Below are positions 7,071 to 14,321 of a DNA stretch of 17,349 nucleotides, in pieces. Each line of letters starts with the position of its first letter. Positions within the stretch are counted from its first letter, which is position 1. The translations under genes and the position numbers were made by a program. The DNA lies in assembly GCA_019313505.1 (NCBI GenBank), contig JAFDBA010000051.1, forward strand, positions 1 to 17,349, given 5' to 3'. The notes below the pieces were generated by a model. That model saw only the letters and a list, made by a program, of their open reading frames with translations, had not been told where the DNA came from and did no database searches. Source of the DNA: Deltaproteobacteria bacterium (lineage in GTDB: Bacteria > Desulfobacterota > Desulfobacteria > Desulfobacterales > UBA11574).

Positions 7071-7973
7071 ATGTCTGACTTTCGTGAAAACATTAACTGC
7101 ATTGGAATTCAGCGTATTCTTTGTTTTGTCGTGCTGATTTATATCAGCATATGTACTATATTGCTTTCCGGATGTTCTTTTTTTATCTCATCAGCAACTG
7201 TCGATATGACCGAAAACCTGTCCCAGGCCATTCTGAATAACAACGACCTGGCCACTGTTAAAGCCGGTGGTCCGGCATACCTGCTGATGGTTGACAGTAT
7301 GCTTTACCGCGATCCGGACAACGAGTCTTTACTTCGTGCGGCAGCAGACATATATACTTCATATACGGATGTGTTCGTTGAAGATAAGGCCAGGGCCAAA
7401 AAGCTGACAGACAAAGCGCTCGATTACGCTTTGCGCGCCATTTGTGTTCGCAAGTCAGATGCCTGTTCATTCCGGCAGAGTAATTTTCGGGAATTTGAGA
7501 ATGTTATTGTCAGGTTGAACATAAAGGATGTACCGGACCTGTTTACGTTGGGATCGGCATGGGCAGCCTGGATTCAGGCGCATCGTGAAGACTGGAACGC
7601 GGTTGCTGAAATTTCCCGCGTCGAGTCCATTATGGAGCGGGTAGTGGAATTGGATGAATTCTATAATGACGGCTCCGCCCATTTGTATCTGGGTGTTTTG
7701 GCGACATTTCTTCCACCGGCTCTTGGCGGCAAACCAGATGTGGGGCGGCAACATTTTGAACGTGCACTGGATATTTCAAAGAATAAAAATCTGATGGTTA
7801 AAGTTTTGTATGCCAAGCATTACGCTCGCCTTATGTTTGACAGGGATCTGCATGACCGGCTTTTACAGGAAGTTCTAAAAGCCGAACCCGATATCCCGGG
7901 ATATACACTCAGCAATACCCTGGCACAAAAAAAAGCCCGGGAACTGCTGAATAGTGCTGAGGATTATTTTTGA
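7071..7973 (+). CDS. tatT: TatT-like TPR lipoprotein of a TPAT (TRAP) transporter
   Basis: From the ATG at 7071 this is a 300-residue lipoprotein. It has a hydrophobic signal (about 16-34) and lipobox L-S-G-C with Cys35 and Ser at +2, which predicts the outer membrane. The mature protein is all helical with TPR-like pairs. Features include LYRDPDNESLLRAAADIYTS, a region with Y-A-L-R-A-I-C, the conserved ALGGKPDVGRQHFERAL, and NLMVKVLYAKHYA. This pattern matches the TatT family first described in Treponema pallidum (Tp0956), which forms trimers that dock binding protein TatP and has a hydrophobic pore. The next three plus-strand genes are the TRAP components, which supports the assignment. A GTG at 7062 in the same frame is an alternative start, but AGGA lies only two bases before it, so ATG is preferred. 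The symbol follows the Treponema naming. Confidence 0.85.
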   Translation: MSDFRENINCIGIQRILCFVVLIYISICTILLSGCSFFISSATVDMTENLSQAILNNNDLATVKAGGPAYLLMVDSMLYRDPDNESLLRAAADIYTSYTDVFVEDKARAKKLTDKALDYALRAICVRKSDACSFRQSNFREFENVIVRLNIKDVPDLFTLGSAWAAWIQAHREDWNAVAEISRVESIMERVVELDEFYNDGSAHLYLGVLATFLPPALGGKPDVGRQHFERALDISKNKNLMVKVLYAKHYARLMFDRDLHDRLLQEVLKAEPDIPGYTLSNTLAQKKARELLNSAEDYF

Positions 7974-8029
7974 CCTGAGTTCCTTAAAATTGAATTTTGT
8001 GCTTTTTGTGGCAAAAGAAGTTTGATCAC

Positions 8030-8088
8030 ACCACGAAGTACACGAAGAGCACGAAGTTATATATTTTATTCTTCTTTTCCTTCGTGGT
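8030..8088 (+). repeat. CACGAAG 9-bp direct repeats with a closing inverted copy
   Basis: Three copies of cacgaag stand 9 bases apart (8032, 8041, 8050). The arm accacgaag (8030-8038) is perfectly complementary to cttcgtggt (8080-8088), which can form a hairpin. CACGAAG tandem motifs are, from memory, common between genes in Desulfobacterota and some other phyla. The element occupies the 190-bp gap between tatT and the binding-protein gene, so it would be in the transcript and could affect relative expression. Nothing else is seen in that gap except the GAGGT ribosome site before 8164. Confidence 0.6.
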
Positions 8089-8163
8089 AAAAATAAAACC
8101 GATCTTTTTTTGTTCCGGCTTGTCCAGGTTAGGTTTAAAAAAAACATATGAGGTAATCCCAAG

Positions 8164-9168
8164 ATGATAAGAATTATTACGATTATGCTTATTCTTATGT
8201 TATCCGGCCAGGCCCAGGCCATGAGGTTTAAGATCGCCACCCTGTCGCCGGATGGGTCTGTTTGGATGGAAAAAATGCGGGAGGGTGCCGAGGAACTGGC
8301 CCGTAAAACCGATAACCGGGTGAAGATTAAATACTATCCTGGCGGTGTAATGGGCGACGATAAGGCGGTTTTACGAAAAATCCGCATCGGTCAGCTCCAC
8401 GGGGGTGCTGTTGTTAGCGGTAGTTTGTCCAGATTTTATCCCGACAACCAGATTTACAGCCTGCCGCTTATGTTCAGGTCCTTTAACGAGATCGATTATG
8501 TACGTAAACATCTGGACCGGCGTATTGTCCAAGGGCTTGAAAAAGGCGGATTTGTGACCTTCGGGATTGCCGAGGGCGGCTTTGCCTATGTGATGTCCAC
8601 CGTGCCCATTAGAACCGTCGAAGAGATGCGCCGGCAGAAAGTCTGGATTCCGGACAACGATACGATGATCCTTGAAACGGTCAAGGCCTTTGACATCACT
8701 CCCTTTCTGTTGTCCATCGCTGATGTGCGGGCCGGTTTGCAAACCGGGCTGATTAATACTGTCGCCACTCCACCCATAGGAGCGGTGGCGCTGCAATGGC
8801 ATACCCAGATTAAATACCTGATGTACGAACCGTTTCTATATATTTATGGGGTGCTGGCTGTAGATAGTAAGGCATTTGCAAAAATATCAACCCATGATCA
8901 GCAGATTTTTCGCGAAATAATGGGCCGAGTATTTCGTGAATTAGACCGACTTAACCGGCAAGATAATGTTAAAGCCTTGGAAGCGTTACGTAAACAGGGA
9001 ATTAAATTTATCAAGCCCTCCGCCCAAGCGCTGGAAAAATGGTGTCATGACGCTGAGGCAGTCCCTAAGCGGCTGATTCAAACCGGTAAATTATCTCAGA
9101 GGATGGTCAATACCCTGGAAAGCCTTCTTAAAGACTATCGTTCAAAGCAACCCGATTCCGATGAATGA
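8164..9168 (+). CDS. tatP: DctP-type TRAP substrate-binding protein (TatP-like)
   Basis: This 334-residue periplasmic protein has a signal peptide (residues 1-19, cut after AQA) and no lipobox. The mature part shows the DctP fold: MRFKIATLSPDGSVWMEKM, then KIKYYPGGVMGDDKAVLRKIRIGQL, LPLMFRS, and VRAGLQTGLIN (188-198), the place of the usual ALQxGxVDG motif. In typical DctP proteins K-[IVL]-R at about this point gives the arginine that binds the substrate carboxylate. Here the segment reads RRQKVWIPDND and Trp161 takes the arginine's place. This points to a non-standard, possibly hydrophobic ligand, in line with TPAT systems. The gene overlaps the following DctQ gene by 8 bp, so the two are translated together. 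The ligand cannot be named from sequence. Confidence 0.88.
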   Translation: MIRIITIMLILMLSGQAQAMRFKIATLSPDGSVWMEKMREGAEELARKTDNRVKIKYYPGGVMGDDKAVLRKIRIGQLHGGAVVSGSLSRFYPDNQIYSLPLMFRSFNEIDYVRKHLDRRIVQGLEKGGFVTFGIAEGGFAYVMSTVPIRTVEEMRRQKVWIPDNDTMILETVKAFDITPFLLSIADVRAGLQTGLINTVATPPIGAVALQWHTQIKYLMYEPFLYIYGVLAVDSKAFAKISTHDQQIFREIMGRVFRELDRLNRQDNVKALEALRKQGIKFIKPSAQALEKWCHDAEAVPKRLIQTGKLSQRMVNTLESLLKDYRSKQPDSDE

Positions 9169-9670
9169 ACATCAAAATATATCTTTTTCAAAGCGGACCC
9201 AGATAATCCTGCACTGGGTGGAAGACGCTGTTTTGGTTGGCTTGTTGCTGTTGATGATCGGTATGTCAGTCACACAAATTTTTTTGCGAAACCTGTTCGA
9301 AGCCGGCATTGTCTGGAGTGATGTCATGGTTCGCATTCTGGTGCTGTGGGTCGGCCTTATTGGAGCCATGGTGGCAAGCCGCCAGGACAACCACATCACC
9401 ATTGACATACTTGATCGTTATCTGCCGGAGCGGGGCAAAGTCTATGCTAACTTTGTGGTTAAATTGTTTACCGCTTTGATTTGTACGATCGCGGCCTATT
9501 ACAGTCTGTTGTTTGTTCAGATGGAGTTTGCCGACGGCGGCATGGCGTTTGCGCAGGTGCCGAACTGGTTGTGCGAAGCTATCATTCCTTTTGCCTTCAC
9601 GGTAATAGCGCTTCGCTATTTCTTATTATCGTTTATAAATTTAAAAAAAATCGTTGAATCCCGATCGTGA
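9161..9670 (+). CDS. dctQ: TRAP transporter small membrane subunit (DctQ)
   Basis: This 169-residue inner-membrane protein has four predicted helices (about 22-43, 52-72, 96-116 and 137-158). It carries the family pattern T-Q-I-F-L-R-N, then I-V-W-S-D-V-M-V-R, then LVLWVGLIGAMVASRQDNHITID, which is diagnostic for DctQ. The small subunit supports the DctM transport domain and helps dock the binding protein. The ATG at 9161 overlaps the preceding gene by 8 bp, and its own stop overlaps the DctM start by 4 bp (GTGA), so the three are translationally coupled. The length is normal for the family. Confidence 0.92.
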   Translation: MNEHQNISFSKRTQIILHWVEDAVLVGLLLLMIGMSVTQIFLRNLFEAGIVWSDVMVRILVLWVGLIGAMVASRQDNHITIDILDRYLPERGKVYANFVVKLFTALICTIAAYYSLLFVQMEFADGGMAFAQVPNWLCEAIIPFAFTVIALRYFLLSFINLKKIVESRS

Positions 9671-10953
9671 TCCCATACATTTTAGCTCTGATACTGATTT
9701 TTCTCGCTGTCCTGGGTACGCCGCTATTCGTTGTTATTCTGGCTGTCGCGATGCTCGGTTTTTTTTACCTGGATGTTAACCTGTCGGTGATCGCTATTGA
9801 AATTTATCGAATCGCCGACACTCCGGTTTTGCTGGCGCTGCCGCTTTTTACCTTTGCCGGCTATGTGTTAGGGGAAAGCCGGACTTCTCACCGCCTGGTC
9901 CGGTTTACCCAGGCCTTTCTCGGCTGGATGCCGGGGGGTTTGGCCATTGTAGCCTTTGTTGCATGTGCTTTCTTTACCGCCTTTACCGGTGCCTCAGGGG
10001 TAACCATCGTCGCGCTTGGCGCCCTCCTTTATCCCGCATTAACCGAAGCCGGATACCGGGAAAAATTCAGCATCGGTCTTGTAACATCTTCCGGCAGTCT
10101 GGGGCTGTTATTGCCTCCCTCGCTCCCTCTCATTCTCTACGGTATTATCGCTCAGCAAATGAGCATCGGCAAAAACGTTTCCATCAATGATCTGTTTCTT
10201 GCCGGCATTCTCCCGGCTCTTCTTATGATATTGGTGCTATCATTCTGGAGTATTTGGGAAAACCGTCGCAATCCCATCCCTATTAAACCATTTTCAGCCC
10301 GGGAAGCCATTGCCGCCCTGCGAGATATCATATGGGAAATCCCGCTGCCGTTTTTTGTGCTGGGAGGTATTTACGGAGGATTTTTTGCCATTTCCGAAGC
10401 TGCAGCGGCCACGGCCATGTATGTGTTGGTGGTTGAGGTTTTTATTTACAGAGAGATTAAACTCTCCAAGCTTCCGGCCATTATGAGGGAATCCATGGTG
10501 ATGGTCGGCGGGATTCTACTTATTCTGGGTGTGGCGCTGGCAGCTACAAATTTTTTGATAGACGCGGAAGTGCCCATGCGCCTGTTCAATCTGATTCAAC
10601 TCCACGTTAAAAGCAAGATTGTCTTTCTTATCCTGCTGAATCTATTGCTGCTGATACTCGGAGCCATTTTGGATATCTTTTCGGCCCTGATTATTATGAT
10701 TCCCATCATACTTCCCGTGGCGGTCAATTATGGCATCGATCCGGTTCATCTTGGCATCATTTTTCTGGCCAATATGCAAATCGGTTATTTTACGCCGCCG
10801 GTTGGTATGAATCTGTTTATCGCAAGCTATCGTTTCAACAAACCGGTCACCGAACTCTATCAGGCCACAATACCGTTTATGATCTTGCTGTTTGCGGTGG
10901 TTCTTGTCATTACCTACTGGCCGGCTTTGAGCCTGGTTTTTCTGCATAGATAA
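9667..10953 (+). CDS. dctM: TRAP transporter large membrane subunit (DctM)
   Basis: This 428-residue protein has about eleven or twelve membrane segments and is the ion-gradient-driven translocation subunit, related to the ion transporter superfamily. Two inverted halves are visible. The first hairpin motif is GASGVTIVALGALLYP (108-123), with SSGSLGLLLPPSLPLILYG (141-159). The second half has GGIYGGFFAISEAAAATA and NMQIGYFTPPVGMNLF. Serine, glycine and threonine residues in these hairpins form the sodium sites in characterised TRAP transporters; sodium coupling here is an inference from the family. The start is a GTG that overlaps the DctQ stop by 4 bp, a normal coupling arrangement. It ends the plus-strand block and faces the convergent radical SAM gene. 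Confidence 0.93.
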   Translation: MIPYILALILIFLAVLGTPLFVVILAVAMLGFFYLDVNLSVIAIEIYRIADTPVLLALPLFTFAGYVLGESRTSHRLVRFTQAFLGWMPGGLAIVAFVACAFFTAFTGASGVTIVALGALLYPALTEAGYREKFSIGLVTSSGSLGLLLPPSLPLILYGIIAQQMSIGKNVSINDLFLAGILPALLMILVLSFWSIWENRRNPIPIKPFSAREAIAALRDIIWEIPLPFFVLGGIYGGFFAISEAAAATAMYVLVVEVFIYREIKLSKLPAIMRESMVMVGGILLILGVALAATNFLIDAEVPMRLFNLIQLHVKSKIVFLILLNLLLLILGAILDIFSALIIMIPIILPVAVNYGIDPVHLGIIFLANMQIGYFTPPVGMNLFIASYRFNKPVTELYQATIPFMILLFAVVLVITYWPALSLVFLHR

Positions 10954-11000
10954 ACCGGTAACCGTTCACGGGTTCAGGAAAAAATAGTTAATAAACAACG

Positions 11001-11020
11001 GTTAATAATTAATTATTAAC
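11001..11020. repeat. Perfect 20-bp AT palindrome between convergent genes
   Basis: The arms gttaataatt and aattattaac are exact complements with no spacer. The flank continues with related tta/gatt/atta words to about 11040. The element lies in the 150-bp gap between the dctM stop and the radical SAM stop. It may be a two-way transcription barrier or a protein site, or a simple low-complexity repeat. No ordinary GC-rich terminator was found in this gap. Confidence 0.6.
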
Positions 11021-11103
11021 AATTGATTATTGATTATTAGATCAGGGTTTAACGCTCGACTATTAAAGGTGGTGGAAGTATTTTCGATATTATGCGGGCC
11101 GCT

Positions 11104-12729
11104 TTAAGGAGCTTTATAAAGGCTTTTTTCTTTGCAGACTCCGCAGATATTGCATGATGCCATAGGACATGGCGGTGAGGTTTTGCCCTGCATTGCTTTT
11201 TTGTACTCTAGTTTGAGAAATGATTTGTTAATTCCGTGATCAATAAAGTCCCAGGGGAGTAATTCGTCAACAGAACGTTCACGAAGGACGTAAAAATCAG
11301 GGTTTATGGGAGACGCTTTAAAGGTTTTGGGCCAGTTTCCTTGGTTCTTATTGGCAAGTGATAATATTTTAGCCACCTTTCGGTCTCCACGTGACAACAG
11401 GGCCTGAATATAGGCCCATCGAGGGATGTCTGCATGTACACGAACATTTGCAACTCTTTTAAGACCTTGTTTTATCAGCTTTATCTTATTTTTCAACGAA
11501 CGAATATCGTCCATGGCAACCCATTGAAAAGGTGTAAACGGCTTTGGAACAAAACTATTAAGACTAACGGTTATCTCTCCGATACGTTTCCTGGCTCTAC
11601 TCGATTTGAGAAATTTGTGCTTTATCTGTTTGCAGAGTGTGACAATTGCTTCAACATCATCCATGGTTTCCAAGGGGAGCCCTACCATAAAATAGAGCTT
11701 TAAGTTAGGTATGCCCTCAGCCACGAGAGTTTCAGCAGCGTTGAGGATATCTTCTTCAGTGATGCCCTTGTTAATGATTTTGCGCATACGTTCGGAACCT
11801 GCATCAGGTGCTATAGTAGCGGTTTTGACTTTACTTTTTTTGAGCACCGACAGGAGTTCAGGGGAAAGGGCGTCAGCTCTAAGAGAGCTGAAAGATATTC
11901 TGATATCTTTTTCAAACTTCTGGTTGCAAAGCTTGTTGATATCAGGAAGATCCGATACTGCAGCTCCAATAAGACCGATTTCATCAGTCATTGAAACGCC
12001 TTGTTGTAAACATTTTTCGAGAAGTGAAAAGGGTCTGAATCTTGGTGGTCTGTAAACAAATCCTGTGCTGCAAAATCTGCACCCGTGGGTACATCCTCTA
12101 CCGACCTCAATAAGGAATGTGCGGTCGAAAGTTGTGTTCGGGGTTAATATGGTACTGCAAGTGGGAGTCCGGGAAAGATCATCTAAAAACTTTCGTTCAA
12201 TTTTAGCCGGTACGTCTAATATCGGTTTAAATTCAAGAGGTGTTCCATCTGAATTGTATGTAACATTATAAAATGCCGGGACATAGGTGCCTGGAACGTT
12301 GCAAGCAAGGGTTTTTAAACACGACTTTCTTTTTTGATCCAGCAAGTCAGGTAAAGCTGTATCAAAAAAGAGGGGAAGAATAGCCTCGGCTTCCCCGATC
12401 AGAAAACAATCGATAAACGGCGCCACAGGTTCCGGATTTGAAAAAAAAGCGACTCCCCCTGCGATGACGAGAGGGTGGGGGTTCTCTCTGTTACCGGATC
12501 GCAGAGGAAGTCCTGCTTTTTCGAGAATTGTCAGAAGGTTGGGAAAGTCATTTTCAAATGAGACAGAAAATGCGATGACGTCAAAAGCAGAAACAGGGTT
12601 TCCTGATTCTATGGTGATTATACGACTTGCTCCTGTCCTGTTACTATCTGGCAGGAAAGACCTTTCGCATACAACGTGCTCAATTTTGTTGAGCAAGTAA
12701 TATACAGTCTGAAAACCGAGATTCGACAT
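11104..12729 (-). CDS. Radical SAM protein (B12-binding/COG1032 type) with C-terminal Cys cluster
   Basis: From the first ATG (12729) the protein has 541 residues. An N-terminal Rossmann-like region is followed by the radical SAM barrel with the cluster motif CTHGCRFC (Cys213, Cys217, Cys220), GIPNLKLYFMVGLP and IAPDAGSERMRK. The last 25 residues hold CPMASCNICGVC (Cys521, 526, 529, 532), which could bind a second iron-sulfur cluster. Coding sequence continues upstream of the ATG: in the same frame KVALIYPNTYHVGMSN is read, the conserved first strand of this family. The frame stays open to a TAA at 12868-12870, but no ATG, GTG or TTG occurs there (ATT at 12804, 12858 and 12864 are the only near-starts). 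The true start is therefore uncertain. The reaction is unknown. It follows ftsZ on the same strand after 182 bp beyond the open frame and may be co-transcribed. Confidence 0.8.
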   Translation of the reverse strand: MSNLGFQTVYYLLNKIEHVVCERSFLPDSNRTGASRIITIESGNPVSAFDVIAFSVSFENDFPNLLTILEKAGLPLRSGNRENPHPLVIAGGVAFFSNPEPVAPFIDCFLIGEAEAILPLFFDTALPDLLDQKRKSCLKTLACNVPGTYVPAFYNVTYNSDGTPLEFKPILDVPAKIERKFLDDLSRTPTCSTILTPNTTFDRTFLIEVGRGCTHGCRFCSTGFVYRPPRFRPFSLLEKCLQQGVSMTDEIGLIGAAVSDLPDINKLCNQKFEKDIRISFSSLRADALSPELLSVLKKSKVKTATIAPDAGSERMRKIINKGITEEDILNAAETLVAEGIPNLKLYFMVGLPLETMDDVEAIVTLCKQIKHKFLKSSRARKRIGEITVSLNSFVPKPFTPFQWVAMDDIRSLKNKIKLIKQGLKRVANVRVHADIPRWAYIQALLSRGDRKVAKILSLANKNQGNWPKTFKASPINPDFYVLRERSVDELLPWDFIDHGINKSFLKLEYKKAMQGKTSPPCPMASCNICGVCKEKSLYKAP

Positions 12730-12904
12730 TCCAACATGATACGTGTTGGGGTAGATCAGGGCGACCTTGATTCGCCCCTTCCATTGTTTGCGAATTGTTC
12801 CAATCTCTGATTCCGCAAATCTTTTATGGAATTTGTCAACCCAAGAGTTTAGTAAAATAGTAATCCATTATCTGAGGCTAAGCGATGCCGGTTGTTGGTT
12901 GCTT

Positions 12905-12973
12905 GATGCTGGATAAACATTAAAAAACCGATTTCTTTTTTCATCCAGAATCCAGAGACTAGTATCCAGTATC
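12905..12973. repeat. ATCCAG repeats with inverted GATGCTGGAT arm downstream of ftsZ
   Basis: gatgctggat (12905-12914) pairs with atccagtatc (12964-12973) with a single G-T type mismatch. Between them the hexamer atccag occurs again twice at 12943-12956. Such CTGGAT/ATCCAG words are, from memory, typical of intergenic repeats in this bacterial group. The hairpin could act as an mRNA 3' structure for the ftsZ transcript. It has no adjacent U-tract, so it is not called a terminator. Confidence 0.45.
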
Positions 12974-13049
12974 ATGTGGTAACAATCAGTAATCATTTGT
13001 GGTTCCAAAAACGTGATATAAATATTAAGATTTTGATTTGTTTAGACTT

Positions 13050-14231
13050 CTAGTCCGCCTTTTTTCTTAAAAATGTGGGCACATCCAGGTCATTAAGGTC
13101 ATTGTTGTCAATTACAATCCCCCTGTATCCTCTGTATGTGGCGCCGCTCGATTCGCCCACCGCTTCTTTCCGGCGGATAAATGTGGGCTCGTCATAATCT
13201 ACGGCATCGTTAAGATCGTTAAATGTGACATCTCTGATCTTGCCTCTGAGCTCATTTTCCTTTTCAGATTCGGGACCTGCATTGAGTCCGGTTGCAATAA
13301 CTGTTACACGCATCTCATCGCCCAGAGTGTTGTCTACCACGGTTCCCCAGATAATATCGGCATTTTCTCCGACTTCATTATATATCCGCTCTGAAGCTTC
13401 AGCCATCTCTTCCATTGTCAAATCGCTATTGCTGGTTATGTTCATCAAAACTCCTTTGGCACCGGAAATGGAGATATCTTCCAGCAGGGGATGGGATATT
13501 GCACGTTCGGCAGCTTCCAGGGCACGGTTTTCACCACTGGATATGCCTATGCCCATGATGGCCATACCGGCTTTAGACATGATTGTTCTGACATCGGCGA
13601 AGTCGAGATTGACCAGCCCTGGCATCATAATAAGATCAGTAATCCCTTTGACCGAATGGAGCAGAATTTCATCAGCTTTTTTGAACATATCAGTCATTTT
13701 GGCATTTTTTGACGCAAGCCCCCTCAGCCTGTCATTGGGTATGGTTATAACAGTGTCAGCGACTTTTTTGAGTGAATTAATCCCTTCTTCAGCCTGTTTT
13801 GCCCTTTTTTTACCTTCAAATGAAAAAGGCTTTGTAACGACTGCAACTGTAAGGGCATCAATTTCTTTGCAGATTTCAGCGATAATTGGTGCAGCCCCGG
13901 TACCAGTACCGCCGCCGAATCCTGCAGTGATGAACACCATATGGCTCTTCTCAAGCGTATTTTTGATGGCTTCGGAATTTTCGAGTGCGGCTTCTCTCCC
14001 GACTTGAGGATCAGCGCCGGCACCGAGTCCCTGTGTTAACTTCTCTCCAATCTGCATCCTCACGGATGCCTTGGAGATCTCAAGGGCCTGTGAATCTGTG
14101 TTGGCGGCAATAAATTTTACGCCCTGGAGCTTGGAATCGATCATATTGTTAATCGCATTTCCGCCTGCTCCTCCAACACCAATAACCATGATTTTTGCAG
14201 AACTTTCATTTTCTGCCAAGGTAAACATCAT
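13050..14231 (-). CDS. ftsZ: Cell division GTPase FtsZ
   Basis: This 393-residue tubulin homologue polymerises at midcell to form the Z ring and recruits the divisome. It shows IMVIGVGGAGGNAINNM (14-30), AANTD (42-46), the tubulin signature GGGTGTGAAP (106-115), PNDRL (165-169) and the T7 synergy loop NLDFADV (208-214) with the catalytic aspartates of the next subunit's GTP site. The last residues, DVPTFLRKKAD, match the conserved C-terminal peptide that binds FtsA and other partners. The linker before it is about 50 residues, an ordinary length. A strong GGAGGGGG site precedes two adjacent ATG codons (14231 and 14228). It lies 90 bp after ftsA, with a hairpin in the gap. The 260-residue ORF on the opposite strand is a shadow. 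Confidence 0.98.
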   Translation of the reverse strand: MMFTLAENESSAKIMVIGVGGAGGNAINNMIDSKLQGVKFIAANTDSQALEISKASVRMQIGEKLTQGLGAGADPQVGREAALENSEAIKNTLEKSHMVFITAGFGGGTGTGAAPIIAEICKEIDALTVAVVTKPFSFEGKKRAKQAEEGINSLKKVADTVITIPNDRLRGLASKNAKMTDMFKKADEILLHSVKGITDLIMMPGLVNLDFADVRTIMSKAGMAIMGIGISSGENRALEAAERAISHPLLEDISISGAKGVLMNITSNSDLTMEEMAEASERIYNEVGENADIIWGTVVDNTLGDEMRVTVIATGLNAGPESEKENELRGKIRDVTFNDLNDAVDYDEPTFIRRKEAVGESSGATYRGYRGIVIDNNDLNDLDVPTFLRKKAD

Positions 14232-14276
14232 TTCCCCCTCCTTCTTGTAAAATAAGTTGCTTTTAGCTTTTCATCT

Positions 14277-14299
14277 CAAGCGGTTCCCAGGTCCGCTTG
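14277..14299 (-). other. Hairpin in the ftsA-ftsZ gap
   Basis: caagcgg (14277-14283) and ccgcttg (14293-14299) form a perfect 7-bp stem with a 9-base loop, about 45 bases upstream of the ftsZ start. No U-tract follows on the minus strand, so it is not a standard terminator. It could be a processing or stability site that raises ftsZ output relative to ftsA. Confidence 0.45.
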
Positions 14300-14321
14300 T
14301 ACGATCACCTTTTAATTCATT

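Noticed and set aside
8008..8027. Possible sigma-54 promoter (tggca followed by tttga) upstream of the TRAP binding-protein gene
   Set aside because: The essential GC of the -12 element is missing and the spacing is not right.
12834..12839. Perfect TTGACA (minus strand) as a promoter of the radical SAM gene
   Set aside because: No acceptable -10 hexamer is found 16-18 bases downstream, and the site lies inside the likely coding extension.
13225..14007. 260-codon plus-strand frame over ftsZ
   Set aside because: It is antisense to the highly conserved ftsZ core and has a serine-rich, low-information translation typical of a shadow frame.
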